Assembly (NCBI GenBank): GCA_030549495.1
Contig: JAUIRK010000172.1
Span: forward strand, 62,001 to 126,000
Source of the DNA: Nectonema munidae
Lineage: Eukaryota > Nematomorpha > Nectonematoida > Nectonematidae
Length of the DNA stretch: 64,000 bases
Direction: 5' to 3'
The translations under genes were made by a program, and so were the position numbers. The notes beneath the pieces were generated by a model. The model was not told where the DNA came from. It saw only the letters and a program-made list of their open reading frames with translations, and did no database searches. Within the stretch, counting starts at the first letter, position 1. Every line of letters starts with the position of its first letter. Shown one piece after another: positions 1 through 12,950 of this stretch.

Positions 1-3000
1 ATACCTAAAATATTAAATATTGCTTAAATAAATATATAAGATAAATTTCTTCTTTAATGTATTTATGATTAAATTTTTCTTAGTGGAATTTCTTTGGAGG
101 AATTTTGTATGAGTTGAATTTACGCACATGGTATTTTTGTGAGTGGATTTTTTTGAGTGAATCTTATTGCCTGAATTTTAGAACATGGACTAAACCATTT
201 TATAAACTATCTTCCCAACTTATTTATTTAGCATTTTTATTTCAATAAGTTTTCCAAAGTATTATTCTCTTGTATTTTTATTGTAAAATATACCAAATTG
301 TTCTTCTTCAAATGTTTTTACCTAAGTGAAATAGTTTGAAATTGAAGTTTTCATTAAAATGCGGTTTTAACTATATAAGCAATTTTCTTAATTGTCTAAG
401 TAGCACGCTGTTTGTTTTTAACCTAGTTGTGCATATTTTAAATGAAGTAAAACATAAAATATCGTTATTCCCAATTTAACTTGTTATTAAAAAAATTATG
501 TTTTCAGGTATATTAGCATAAATTTTGGGTTTCAAAAAGATTATAGAAAAATTATTATACATTTGGGTAGTATGGAATTTATAATGACATGCATAATTAT
601 AACAAATCTATTGAAAAATTTAAGTTATGCAATACAAGAGAATTCAAAAGATAAAGTTTATTATTCATGTTTTGCCAAGTTGTGCTTATAGAATAAAGTA
701 GTTGAAGTGAGAGAAATATCTTTTCATATAAAGATAAAAAAATTTTGTAATCAGTGTATTTATTTTCAAAATATATTTTCTTCAACTTTTGTTTGATTAA
801 CCTTTCACATTCCACAAGTAAATTTAGGTAATGAGACTTGAAAAATCTTTAGAATGAGCTTTTGTTTTTATTCACACTACCATACTGATGATACAAAATA
901 TCTAACTCATGATTAATGAAAATCTTTGTGTAAAAACACCACATCCAGAAGAAAGAATGGGTTATTCAAATGGTTTCTTTGATACATTTAAAGGAGTGAA
1001 GTAAGAAGAAACTTCTAGATTGATAATATATAGATCCTATAACAAACAATAAAAATATTCATACGTTTTTTAGAATAATATACTTTCAACGAACAATTTT
1101 CTTTAGAGCGTTTATCTATTATTTATAAGGATACGATGTCCAAGTATAATTTAAAATTTATCTCAAATTATCATTGAAATTATTTATGCGACTCATTAAA
1201 TTATTTAAACTACTTATCTACTTTCTTAATGAACTTCTAAAAAAGTTACTTCCGTTGTCAGAAATAATACTAATCGTCATTCTGTCAAGTATAAAGTAAA
1301 CTTACGAAGTATGATAAAAAATAAAAAACTTTCAAATTTTTAAAACAATGAATTAAATCATCAAGTTTAGTCTTATCATATTTAAAAAACTAAAATTAAT
1401 ACATGAAATCATTGATAATAATGACGGTCATTATGTATCTGGATGTCACTTAAAAGAAGTAACTAATCAAATCTAAATCAAAAAACAATCTAAATATTGT
1501 GAAAATATTTTGGTTTTTCATTAACCTTTTTTCCCTTAAGGTTCTATTTTGGAATTTCATATTTTGATTCCTTGATTACAACATGTAAGTGTAGTATTGA
1601 GTCCAAAAAAAGACAGTTAAATGATAGGCAGTCAAATTTTCCTCAGACTTTAAGTCACAGCAAAGAAATTGAAGAAGAAGAAATAGACCTGTATGAAGAG
1701 CGACAAAATTCTGTTTTGGTTTCAGAGATACAATTTATACAAAAATCAAAACTAATTTAAAATTATAGAAAAAAGTAGGAATATTCTACATAGAATTATT
1801 CAAAAAAAAACGTTTTAGAGAATCTGTTTGAAAAGCCATTTGAAGAAAAGCTCACTGGAAAAATTAAATTCGCTAAGAAAATGAGTTAGAAAGAATGTAG
1901 AAAATCAGTTAGAACATAAGCATAAAGCATAATTTGGATTAAAAAAATGACAAAATTTTTCTGAATCTCAGAATAAAAAATGCGAAAGAGAAATATGGAA
2001 AGACAACATATGGTGAACACAATATTTAGAATCGTTTATTCTTTTTTAATTTAATATCATTTAAAAAGATAATTATTCTATGTAAACAAAATTGTGTCAA
2101 TCTATCTATCATTTTATTAATATAGAGTAAATTTATACGCATACCCCTCTCTATTCAAAGTCTCATTGAATATAATGTATGGAAAAAAACTTTAATTATT
2201 TAGTGCTTGATGAATATGATAATCCTTTGACCCTTTACTTATACTCTTTTATTGATTATATGCCACTAATGTAAATTAAAAATTCGTTTAATTAAATGTT
2301 AAATTATGATGAATTTAAAAATAGATGGTGTTAAATTTTTTATTGCATCACATTTTATCTAAAAAAGTCCAAAATACATATACTCATTTAAATTTTCACA
2401 ATAATTATAAACTTTTATAATGAAGTTTAATGATATTTTATATATTTATTGGGAATTTTTATTTTATATATATATCATATTTTATTAAATATAATATTAT
2501 TTGACTTAATTTAGGGAAAAAAGCATTGTTTCCAACACAAATTACATAAGGATCCGTATATTAGATATTGACCGATGGGGAATATAAAGAGGTAGACACC
2601 TGACAAGAAATTGTGTTTAAATTTTTTAATTGCGGTAGACGATGTTGGTTTTTAATCAGTATTGTTGCAGGTAGGTAGGTAGGTTAGTGTGTTTTTATTG
2701 CCCAAACATTTTCAAATAATCCCTTACAATTTTTTGGTATTGTATTTTAGTTTGAAAATAATATTAAAATAACTTAAAAAATATATATTAATGTTTAGGT
2801 ATTGCACAAGCAAATAAATAAAATTTTGCTGAAAAAAAATAATTTTAGATGGCTAAATTTAAAAATAAATAGAATATAGTTCTTCTATTTTCATTTTAAT
2901 ATAGCAAAATAAAGAAATTTAAAGTTGAAAAGCATTAAAATATTAAAATGATTTTAGAATTCAAAAGTAATTAAGATAAAACAATGCCTTTTTGGTCAAA

Positions 3001-3355
3001 AATGTTTTATAAAAAATGATGAAAATGAAAGAGGGAAAACTGCTTTTGAAAAAAAAGAAATTGATGCTGATATTTTGTTTTTAGAAAGAATGATTAGTGA
3101 TAGAAAAAAGCTTCTTATGGTAGTGTAGATATTAAAAGTTTTTCGTTGATTCAAAAACGAAAAAATAGACAAAAAGCTTGCATTGAAAAAAAGGAATGTC
3201 TGATAAAAAAAATTTTTAGATAGGGATGATAAAGAGGATTTATAAGAAAATACAAATGTTTCAAATACAAAATCTCATAAAAGATGTAAAAAAAAAGTGG
3301 AACTAGTATATTTGAACCACATAATATTAAAAAAAAATAAAACATCGTTTCTATA
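1..3355. other. AT-rich intergenic DNA, no gene recognised
   Basis: Low-complexity AT-rich sequence on both strands. The short open frames here (for example at 597-815, 1572-1760 and 3151-3378) have lysine/isoleucine/phenylalanine-rich translations with no family resemblance and are most simply chance frames in AT-rich DNA. A short GGTA microsatellite lies at about 2669-2686. Nothing else is supported. Confidence 0.6.
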
Positions 3356-3494
3356 TTAACCCATTTAAGACCAAGCAAAGCAGACGATATCTAAAAAAAA
3401 GGCAGATGATTTATATTTAAAGTCATTGAAAAAAGCAGACGAAGATGAAATTACTTATGTTCCAAAATAGGAACATTGGTCGTAAATGGGTTAA
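3356..3494. mobile_element. TTAA-flanked short MITE (piggyBac-like), copy 1
   Basis: A 139-bp element bounded by TTAA on both sides (3356-3359 and 3491-3494). The ends are inverted repeats: TTAACCCATTTAAGACCAA on the left against TTAACCCATTTACGACCAAT read from the right. The interior carries repeated CAGACGA words. A second copy of the same family lies at 44546-44683. A TTAA duplication with termini starting CCC is the signature of piggyBac-superfamily transposition. It has no coding capacity, so it must have been moved in trans. Confidence 0.7.
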
Positions 3495-4407
3495 TTAGAA
3501 ACAATGTTTCGCCAATCAAGTCTATAAATATAAAGTTTTAATTATAAAAGAAATCGCCAGTAAAATTAAAAACTCGTGGAATGCACTAACCTTTTTGAAT
3601 TTGCACTGGGATGGAAAATTGCTTCCAACATTAAAAATTAAATAGCATTACGAGTAGCGAATAGCAGTTATTGTTTAAAACAATGGCATGGTTAATGTAC
3701 TTGGAATGCCTTTAATAAATTCATATGGGAAAACAAAGGAGTAGAAGTGCTCTCGAGTGTTTCTGTAGATTTGCTTGAAAATGGGGTTGTAATGAGTTTG
3801 TCAAAACAATAGTCCTTGACACCACATATCTTAACTCTAGATGTTTGCTTCTACATGCATTTATTTTGAGAATAATCTTAAAATTCCACTTCTCTGGTGT
3901 CCTTGCAGGCAACAAATTTGTGAAATTTTTTTTAAAAAAGTGTGGAAGGATATAAAAAATTTATAACACTTCTGGACCAGAAAATGATCGTTTAAATAAA
4001 TTTAAAAAAGAGTTCAAAGTTTTATCTTTAAATAAGATATCCATATTTAATGAAGTAAGTAAAGATAAAAGTAAAATTATAAACTTTTTTAAAAGTATAA
4101 ATATGTTAGAAATGATTACAAAGAACCTCTTCTTTTAAGCCCCATGTTTTTTGATCGTAAATTGTAAAATTTAGATTACCAGGTTCTATTAAAAAACAAA
4201 ATCGATAGTTATAATTATATATTGTTTAAAAATTGTTATGTTAAAAAAGAAAATATCGGAAGAAATTTTAAAAGACTCTTTATCATCAGATCAAATCAAA
4301 AAAAATGACGGTTTCATTAATTTCTGCATCATTACCTATTTGCCGTGGTGGTATAGTGCAAGCATTCTTGAGGATACAGTATTAAACGACTAGATGCTGA
4401 TGGGAGC
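3495..4407. other. Unassigned AT-rich segment
   Basis: The plus strand has short lysine-rich open stretches near 3.95-4.3 kb that look like a decayed coding sequence, but no motif can be recognised and no family is assigned. Confidence 0.35.
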
Positions 4408-4919
4408 GTCTTTTCACCCAAAAACACACAAAAACAAGAAGACACATCAGAAAACTTTTAGAAAAAATTCAAAATTTTAAAATAAAGAGTATAGTGTTTT
4501 GATTTAAGTTATAAACACAATTTTTTTTATGTCTTGTTAACTTTAAAACTTATATTCTAAGTTTTCTGCTTATATTTTAGATTTTAATAATTAAAATATA
4601 TACTTTTTCAATATTAACTTAAAATATAATAATTATTTATAAATAATAATATTATTATTTTATAATAGTAAGTTAATAACAATAAATAAAATTTTAATTT
4701 ACCTTTTTATACTAATATGTGTGGCCTGGCAAGAAAATGGGTGATATAAAATTATATAACAATACTCTATTACCAGCGCTCGTTCAAACTTAAATATCTG
4801 TATATCTTTTCATTTTAAGTATTTATTTTATATTATTTTTAATTTCAAGTTCTTATTTGTAAATAAAGAACATATTTGTGTATATTTGGTTGTTTTTGGG
4901 TGTTTTTGGGTGAAAAGAC
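4408..4919. repeat. 512-bp segment bounded by 30-bp inverted repeats
   Basis: The left arm at 4408-4437 begins GTCTTTTCACCCAAAAACAC and the right arm at 4890-4919 is its near-exact reverse complement. The words agatgctgat (4392-4401) and ggatgctgat (4941-4950) occur just outside, sharing nine bases as a direct repeat, but they are not immediately adjacent to the arms. The segment could be a small DNA transposon whose exact ends are eroded. There is no coding content. Confidence 0.45.
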
Positions 4920-5404
4920 TAAAAATTAGACAAAGTAATAGGATGCTGATTAATTCATTTATCGAATAAGAAAACTCTATGATGGATTCTTCATAAAAAG
5001 TTTTTATGAACACTTTTTGGTAACTTTGTGAAGAAATTATACCAATATCTCTTTGAAAAAGTTGATACCACTCAAAAAAGAAAATTGTGGAAACTTTAAA
5101 ATCTTTTGAAAAAGAATAAAATTTTAGTCAAAGACATCATAATACAGAATATGGAAAAGCTTCATTCTCCAAAAAAGAAAAACTAAGTAAAGAAGTGGAA
5201 TTAAATCATCTGGTTTTAAAATATTCTTGGTCTTTCTTCAAGCATTTAATCTAAATAAAATTTATTATAGAATGGAATTTGAAAAGATGATAAATCTTTT
5301 ATTATTGCACGTAATGTTAATTCTAATATAGGTGTAATCAATAATAATGTAGAAAGACGAGTTAAGTTTGCATCTGTTACAAGTGGTTGAAAATGATAGA
5401 AAAA

Positions 5405-5550
5405 TATTACAGCACTTTCAGTGGTAAGGCTATATTCTCGCATTATGCTAAAGATTGTTAATTACAGTTTTTGTGAATTTGTTTTTAAGAGTTGTGAGCC
5501 TTAGGGATCGAGCCCTTGACCTTCAACTTTTAAGCTGAGAGATACACCCT
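5405..5550 (-). repeat. tRNA-derived SINE-like repeat, copy 1
   Basis: Read on the minus strand, the sequence starts near 5550 with a tRNA-like head. It has a box A-like stretch around CTCAGCTTAAAAGTTG and a box B-like stretch GCTCGATCCC, followed by a body (AAAACAAATTCACAAAAACT) and a segment ending near 5405. A second copy with the same head and body order lies at 44450-44746 in the other orientation. The internal pol III promoter layout suggests a SINE. The head is degraded and does not fold as a full tRNA, so it is not called a tRNA gene. Confidence 0.55.
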
Positions 5551-7116
5551 AACAAAAATTGAGATAAAATAATATTAAAATAATATTAAATCTTTAAGGT
5601 AAAGTAAATTATTATTAAATATTTTAATTGAACATGTAAATATTTTTTGTATATACTTTTGATATTTTCAATTTTGTAAAAGAAATTAATAAAATTGACG
5701 GCATTTTGAAATACTATGAGAAATTAAATTTGCATCTTGGAGCAACAAAACATATTTCAAATTTAATGAAATTTTAAAAGAATACGTAATGGCATTATAG
5801 TTTATAAGATTTCAAAGTATATTTATAAGGATTGGGTATGAACTTAACAGTGCGGTATGTAAAAGATCCCGTCTTAGGAAGTTTTTGCTATGCGTTGCGG
5901 AAATTTGCCATTTGAAAATAAGGTGATATGAAGTTTTTATTTAGTGGCTTTAACTAACTTTGATTGGGTGAAGATAAGTTCTGCAAGGGCAATGACCCGA
6001 TAGCCACTGAATTGTTCAGCGCAGTGGAGTAAATTTTTTCTTTTTGAAAGAACCATGCATGGGGCAAATGTGAGGTTTAAATGGCTTAGTAAGTTTTGAG
6101 AAGTATAAATGGACTCAACAAAAGAAGCTTTTTGGCTTTTTGAGGTGTCACAAAAATACTTATTGAGGTAAGTGATCAGTTGGATGTGCTAAATTAATGA
6201 AAGACTCCACTAGACTTTTATAGATATTTGAGCTAATAAGAGAGTTCTAAGAAGCATAGACTGGGGAGATGGACTTTAGGAGAATAATATAAAATTAACA
6301 AGAGTTTTTTGAGATAAATTTGCGATGGTTGAGTGCTTGTTAATATTTCTAGACATGATGTGAAAGTTGTATGAAATTTTATTAATAATACATAATTGGC
6401 AAATGCGATGATTTTTGTCAAGGTAGTTTTTTTCAAAGAGAAGCCTCAGGATAGGATACTATAATGAATAGCTGGAAGTATTGATTATATGTATTCGGTC
6501 TCATTAGGGAGAACACCCCATTTGTATGGGATAGCGATTTTTAAGAATAATAGAGCTTGAGTTTTTTTTACAGATTATTTTTCTTTATATTTTTGTGTGA
6601 AGTTAATAAAGACTATTTTGCTCGCATTAATAACTAGTCTTTTTTTGAAATTTCTGTTTGATTACAATATGAATTAAGAATTATGAGGCTCACTTTGAAT
6701 TTTTTGTAATGTTATTTTTCTGGAATAATCATAGCACGATTTTTTATAGGAAGAAAAAATTAAAAATAAGACAGATGTCCTAGTTATATGAGATAAAAAA
6801 AAGAAGAAGGATTTATTGAAAAAAATGTACAATTTAGAATAAATAATTACAGTAAAATTATTAAAAATTCAGTAGTTGAGCACACTAAAGACTAATTAAA
6901 GCCGCTAATTAGTAAGACAAGATACCGACAATAAAAATAAAATTATTGGTTAGAATTTTTAAAGTTAACTATTTTATTTTAAAAGTCTTCTGAATTAAGA
7001 TTTAATAAAATTATTTTTGATTAATCCAAATTTATAATGTAGTTTTTCGCTAAAAAGAATGAATTCCAGATATTTTAAAAATCAAGAATTAAAAAAAATT
7101 TTTTCTATGAAAATAG
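5551..7116. other. Intergenic DNA upstream of the WDR46 exon
   Basis: AT-rich sequence with no recognisable coding exon. The missing first exon and promoter of the WDR46-like gene should lie here or further left, but I could not identify an ATG-bearing exon that joins in phase to 7117. Confidence 0.4.
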
Positions 7117-8704
7117 AAGAAATAATAATTCTAAAGAAACAATTGGGTATAAAGTTCCTATTTCAGTTTTTAATAAATATAAAAGATGCAAAGATACATT
7201 TACAAATGTTGCTTCTTCAGATTACTTCAAAGAAAAAAACTCTCAATATGAACAATCGCTACTTTTTTCAAATAAAATATCTTCATATACGGAAATTTTA
7301 AGACCTGAAGAATCAGGATATCTTTATGCAAGTAATGGAGAAGACACATCACTTTTAACCCAAGAACAAATTATAAAGGAAGTTGATATTACTAGTGCTT
7401 CTAAGTACTTTAATTTTAACCTTAAAAATGGACCTTATTTTATAGATTATACAAGAAATGGTAAATATTTACTCTTAGGTGGATCTTTAGGGCATGCTGC
7501 TGCAATTGACTGGCAAACAAAATCCTTGATGTGTGAATTTGGTGTCATGGAAAAATTAAATGATGTGAAATGGTTACACACTGAAAATATGTTTGTTTTA
7601 GCTCAAGCGAAATGGTCAAGAATTTATGATCTTCAAGGCACAGAACTTCATTGTTTGAAGTTTCTCAACAATGTCCTTCATTTGGAATTTCTTCCATATC
7701 ATTTTTTGCTTGCTACAGGCAATGATGTTGGATTTTTAGATTGGGTAGATATTTCAATTGGTAAACACATTTCTAATATACATACATCAAATGGTCGTAT
7801 TAAAGTAATGACTCAAAATCCTCAAAATGCTATAGTTTTATGTGGTCATCCTCATGGTACTCTTACAATGTGGTCGCCTATGGTTAAAGAACCGTTGGTA
7901 AAAATGCTTTGTCATAAATCCTCATTGCGTAGTATTGCCGTTGATTCTTCTGGAAAGTATTTAGCTACATCAGGTAATGATTCTAAACTTAATATATGGG
8001 ACGTTCGAAATTATAAACTTCTTCAAAGTTATAAATTGCAACAACCCTGCTCCAATCTTAGTTTCAGCCAAACTGGTCTACTAGCATGTAATAATGGTCT
8101 CAAAGTAAATATTTTTAAAAATATATGCGTCAAACCATCTGATAGCCCATATATGTCTCACTCACTTACCTCAACTTCTATCTCTTCGATAAAATTTTGC
8201 CCTTATGAAGATGTTTTAGGTATTGGTAGTCAAGCAGGCTTTACCTCTATTTTAGTTCCTGCTTCAGGTGAACCTAATTTTGATTCGTATGAAGCAAATC
8301 CATATCAAACAGTTTCCCAAAGAAAAGAATGGGAAATTAAAGCTTTGTTGAATAAAATTCAGCCCGAAATGATAAACATAGATCCTAATTCTATATTAAA
8401 AGTGAATATACCAAGTCTAGAAGAAAAAATTAAAGAAAGAAATGAAATAAAGCATCTTAAGCCTAAGAAGATTGAAATAGGTATTAAAAATAGGAAAAGG
8501 GGTAAAAAGAAATCAAGTGTTAAAGTGCTTTCGGCAAGAAAAGAAAACCTTTTGCTTCAGAAAAGAGCAGATCATCGAGAGTTAGTTTCTCATTTAGTGA
8601 GAGAAGAAAAAAATTTTGATGCTAAAAATAATCCAAAATCAAAGAAAAAAGAAATAAACAATTTCAATGTTTTGGATCGATTTAGGAGTAAGAAAACTTT
8701 TTAA
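7117..8704 (+). CDS. WDR46: WDR46/UTP7-like nucleolar WD-repeat protein (5' end missing)
   Basis: In the known family (WDR46/BING4, yeast Utp7) this is a small-subunit processome scaffold for 18S rRNA maturation in the nucleolus. The open frame continues about 136 codons upstream of the first in-frame Met (7526), and this upstream part is clearly family-like (ILRPEESGYL, then QEQIIKEVDITSASK and DYTRNGKYLLLGG). WD-repeat blades follow, with signatures such as WLHTENMFVLAQ, LEFLPYHFLLATG, TQNPQNAIVLCGH and EPLVKMLCHKSSLRS. The BING4 C-terminal domain comes next (FCPYEDVLGIG, GEPNFDSYEANPYQ), then a lysine-rich tail. The visible part is about 528 residues. No in-frame ATG precedes 7526, and tttctatgaaaatag just before 7117 could be a splice acceptor, so a short upstream exon probably supplies the start. 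The gene looks intact otherwise. Confidence 0.9.
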
Positions 8705-8719
8705 GTTATTTTTATTGAA

Positions 8720-8725
8720 AATAAA
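8720..8725 (+). terminator. Polyadenylation signal of the WDR46-like gene
   Basis: AATAAA lies 15 bases after the stop codon. A TTAA element begins about 50 bases further on, so cleavage would occur almost at the element boundary. Confidence 0.5.
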
Positions 8726-9119
8726 TATTACAATTTTTGTATTGTTCTTTTGACCTAATTCAATCTTGGGCTTAACCCTATTAGTGCTAAAAAATTAATT
8801 GTAGAAAATTGGCTGAATTATATCCCTTCAAATTTTGTGACTTCCTAAAATCGCTAGCTGCATCTTTTGAAACCATTTTCATGGTATTTGAATGACCCCT
8901 TCATGTCCAAAACTGCCAATCAAAATAAAATTTTTTTATTTTTTCAGCAAAATTTTGACATTATCTGTACTTATCCTTATAACTTAGGATCTATATTATA
9001 TAATACCCAGAAAATTTATAATTATATACAGTTTAGAACGCATAACACTTTATATATTTAATTTTTTCAATAATCATTGCTACTTTTTAGAAAATGTCAA
9101 TCAAAATTTTGATTGATCA

Positions 9120-10700
9120 AAAATATATCTAATAAAATATACTTTCAAATTTTACATAAAATATATGTTTTTATACTAAATCGGTCATGCTGTTTTCATT
9201 TCTGAACTCATTTTTTACATTTAGGATATGAAAATACCTATATGTGTTAATCAAATTTGCGGTTTACTTTTGAAAATTGTCTCCAAAAACATTCCTTCAC
9301 ATTTTACATAAAATATATGTTTTATACCAAATCGATCATGTTGTTTTCATTTCTGGACTCATTTTTTACATTTAGGATTTGAAAATACCTATAAGTGTTA
9401 ATCAAATTTGCGGTTTACTTCTGAAAATTGTCTCCAAAAACATTCCTTCACATTTTACATAAAAACATATGTGTTATACTAAATCGGACATGCTGGTTTC
9501 ATTTCTGGACTCATTTTTTACGTTTAGGATATAAAAATACCTATAAGTGTTAATTAAATTTGCGGTTTACTTTTAAAAATTGTCTCCAAATACATTCATT
9601 CAAATTTTACAATGAAATATATGTTTTATACCAAATCAACCATGCTGTTTTCATTTCTGAACTCATTTTTCACATTTAGAGGTTTTAAAATATCAGTCAA
9701 AATTTGCGGTTTACTTCTAAAAGCTATCTCCAAAAATATTCTATAAATTTTACATGAAATATTTGTTTTTATACCAAATCGATCATGCTGTTTTCATTTT
9801 TGAACTCATTTTTTACATTTAGGATTTGGAAATACCTATAAGTATTAATCAAATTTGCGGTTTACTTCTGAAAATTGTCTCCAAAAATATTTTCTTGAAA
9901 TATATGTTTTAATACCAAATCAATCATGCTGGTTTCATTTCTGGATTCATTTTTTACGGTTAGGATATGAAAATACCTATAAGTGTTAATCAAATTTGCG
10001 GTTTACTTCTAAAAATTGTATCCAAAAACATTCATTCAAATTTTACAATTAAATATATGTTTTTATACCAAATCAACCATGCTAGTTTCATTTATGGACT
10101 CAATTTTTGCAGTTTGAATTTGAAAATACATATAAGTATCAATTAAATTTGCGTTTAGTTCTAAAATTTGTTTTTATAGCAAATATATCATGATGATTTC
10201 ATTTCTGAACACAGTTTTCGCATTTAGAGGTTTTACTGCTAGTGTCAATCAAATTTGCGGTTTATGTTTGAAAACTATATCCCAAAATATTCTCTCTAAT
10301 TTTACATGAAATATATGTTTTTATACCAATTCGACCATGATAATTTTTATTTCTGAAATCATTTTTTGCATTTAGAGGTTTTAAATGTCTGAAAGTGTCA
10401 ATAAATTTTCGATTTACGTCTAATGTCTGCAGAAATATTTTTGAAATTTAAATAAAATATGTGTTTTTATGCCAAATGGAAGATGCTGGTTTCATTTTTG
10501 GACTCAGGTTTGGCATTTATGGTTTTAAAATATCTGAAAGCTTGAATAAGATTTGCGGTTTACTTCTAGATACTGTTTTCAAAAAAATAAAATATCTGTT
10601 TTTTACCAAATCGACTATGCTTATTTTATTTCTGTACTGGATTTTGGATAATACGGTTAAAAAATATCTCGAAGTGGCAATTGAATTAGTAATGTATGCC
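9120..10700. repeat. Array A: diverged tandem repeat, about 141-153 bp period, roughly 10 units
   Basis: Each unit contains the words ACCAAATCGAYCATG, TTTCATTTCTGRACTCATTT and AATCAAATTTGCGGTTTACT in the same order. The CATG word recurs at 9186, 9337, 9489, 9641, 9784, 9925 and 10078, giving spacings of 151, 152, 152, 143, 141 and 153. Units at the right end are more diverged. The same array occurs in copies 2 and 3. Confidence 0.85.
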
Positions 10701-11312
10701 TGAAAAACAGTTCTGTAAAAAAATTTCAAAAAACGGCTGCATATTAGATATATAGTAAAAATATACTCTTTTTTTTGTATATTTTGGCTTATAATACTTT
10801 CTACAATCATCTTGAGTATGAAATATTTATTAAAAAAAATAAAACGTATTATAAAATCTTTTGAAAATTTGTATGAGAGAAGGAACCAAGTTGAAAACTA
10901 ATTGAAAAGAGAAAATGTGATCAAAACAAATAATTAAAAAAATATGTATCTTGACTAAATGGAAGATCTGCAATGTTCTAATGAACTAGGAAGTGGTTTA
11001 ATTATATAATATTAGATGTTTCAAAAAAGATTTTGACTGTGAAAAAAAAGTTTCTCTTTTACAAATGAAAAATATTTAAATCTATCATCTTTCATTACAA
11101 TTAACTGAATTTCTAGGATGAGTTTCTGAAAATTTAGAATGGGTCAGATTTATCAAAAATGGCACATGTGCCAATATGTGAGAATTTAGTCACTATCAAG
11201 ATATTTTTAATTTAAATTGAATTTGTCCGTCTTTTTCCTTTTGTGTCAAAGAGATCATTTTTTAGATGAAGAACGTTGACAACTTTTTGTAATTGAACAA
11301 TCAACATCACGA

Positions 11313-11579
11313 ATGATTCATCAGAAAAAATCCTTTGAAATAAGATTGGTTGACAAATATTCAGGCTTGATAATAAAATACACGATACTGATAAAAAAAA
11401 GTCTAAGATCACCAAGAAGATTCTTTAATCAGAATACTTTGAGAGAGGAAAAAAGTAATTTTATCCTTATAAAAAATTTTCGAACACACATTGAAGAATA
11501 TAAATTTCTAATGAAAAAAGAGCTATCAAAAAAGGATCATCATAGAATGAATACCAAAATTACATACTGTAAATTATAA
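11313..11579 (+). other. Small basic open frame in the element middle, doubtful gene
   Basis: An 88-codon frame rich in Lys and Arg with no recognised motif. The equivalent DNA in copy 3 (33501-33701) keeps a shorter frame with a similar C-terminal half, and copy 2 is broken at the same place. The similarity follows from shared ancestry of the element, so it is weak evidence for coding. Listed only because it is the one open frame seen in more than one copy. Confidence 0.2.
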
Positions 11580-11799
11580 TATGACGTAGAGACTCGATTA
11601 CGAATTTGTAGCCGAAAAGATGGAGATCCTATCGAGTTACATAAGTTACTGTAGAATGAAATATTTTGAGTGAATTAAACACCTAAAGTTGGTTTATTAA
11701 ATAAATTAAGAAAATAATTACCAGAGAAATACTGCAAGTAGAAGTTATTTTTATGTTTATATATTTGACATTGATTTACAGGTTTAATCGATTTTTTGG

Positions 11800-12950
11800 C
11801 TGTCATATTTAAATTATTTTGTAAGGTTTGACTAATTTTTTATAATAAAAAAAAAGGAATATAACCAGTAAACACAGCCTACTTGAAAATGGGTATATGT
11901 GTGTAAAAAACATTATATAATTATTTAGATAAAAAGTTTCTTTTTTGAAATGAGTTGTCATATTTAAATCACTTTTTTGACAGGTTTGAATGATTTTCAT
12001 AAAAAATGAATATCACCACTGAATTCAGCATATTTGAAAATGGGTATACATGTGTAAAAAACTTTATATACTTATTTAGATAAAAAGTTCCTTTTTGAGA
12101 TGAGCTGTCACATTTAGATCAATTTTTTGACAGGTTTGATTGATTTTCATAAAAAATGAATATCACCACTGAATTCTGCTTACTTGAAAATGGGTATACA
12201 TGTGTAAAAAACTTTATATACTTATTTAGATAAAAAGTTCCTTTTTGAGATGAGCTGTCACATTTAGATAAATTTTTTGACAGGTTTGATTGATTTTCAT
12301 AGAAAATGAATATCACCACTGAATTCAGCTTACTTGAAAATGGGTATACATGTGTAAAAAACTTTATATAATTATTTAGATAAAAAGTTTCTTTTTTGAG
12401 ATGAGCTGTCACATAGAGATCAATTTTTTGACAGGTTTGATTGATTTTCATCAAAAATAAATATCACCACTGAATTCAGCATATTTGAAAATGGGTATAC
12501 ATGTGTAAAAAACTTTATATACTTATTTAGATAAAAAGTTACTTTTTGAGATGAGCTGTCACATTTAGATCAATTTTTTGACAGGTTTGATTGATTTTCA
12601 TAAAAAATGAATATCACCACTGAATTCAGCTTACTTGAAAATGGGTATACATGTGTAAAAAACTTTATATACTTGTTTAGATAAAAAGTTCTTTTTTGAT
12701 ATGAGCTGTCACATTTAGATCAATTTTTTGACAGGTTTGATTGATTTTCATAAAAAATGAATATCACCACTGAATTCAGCATACTTGAAAATGGGTATAC
12801 ATGTGTAAAAAACTTTATATACTTATTTAGATAAAAAGTTCCTTTTTGAGATGAGCTGTCAAATATAAATCAATTTTTTGACAGGTTTGATTGATTTTGA
12901 TAAAAAATGGACATCACCACTGAATTCGGCATCGTTGAAATATATGTAAC
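11800..12950. repeat. Array B: tandem repeat with 150-bp period, about 7.5 units
   Basis: The word TGAGCTGTCA recurs at 12101, 12251, 12402, 12552, 12702 and 12852, an almost exact 150-bp spacing. Each unit also has ATATCACCACTGAATTC and ATGGGTATACATGTG. Units are far more alike than those of array A, which suggests recent homogenisation or expansion. The sequence is unrelated to array A. Confidence 0.9.

Noticed and set aside
10461-10810. Overlapping open frames at the end of array A
   Set aside because: They lie in diverged tandem-repeat DNA, are hydrophobic by AT-richness, and occur on both strands.
12119-12454. A 111-codon minus-strand frame with internal repeats
   Set aside because: It runs through array B units, so the repeated peptide is a by-product of the 150-bp tandem repeat.
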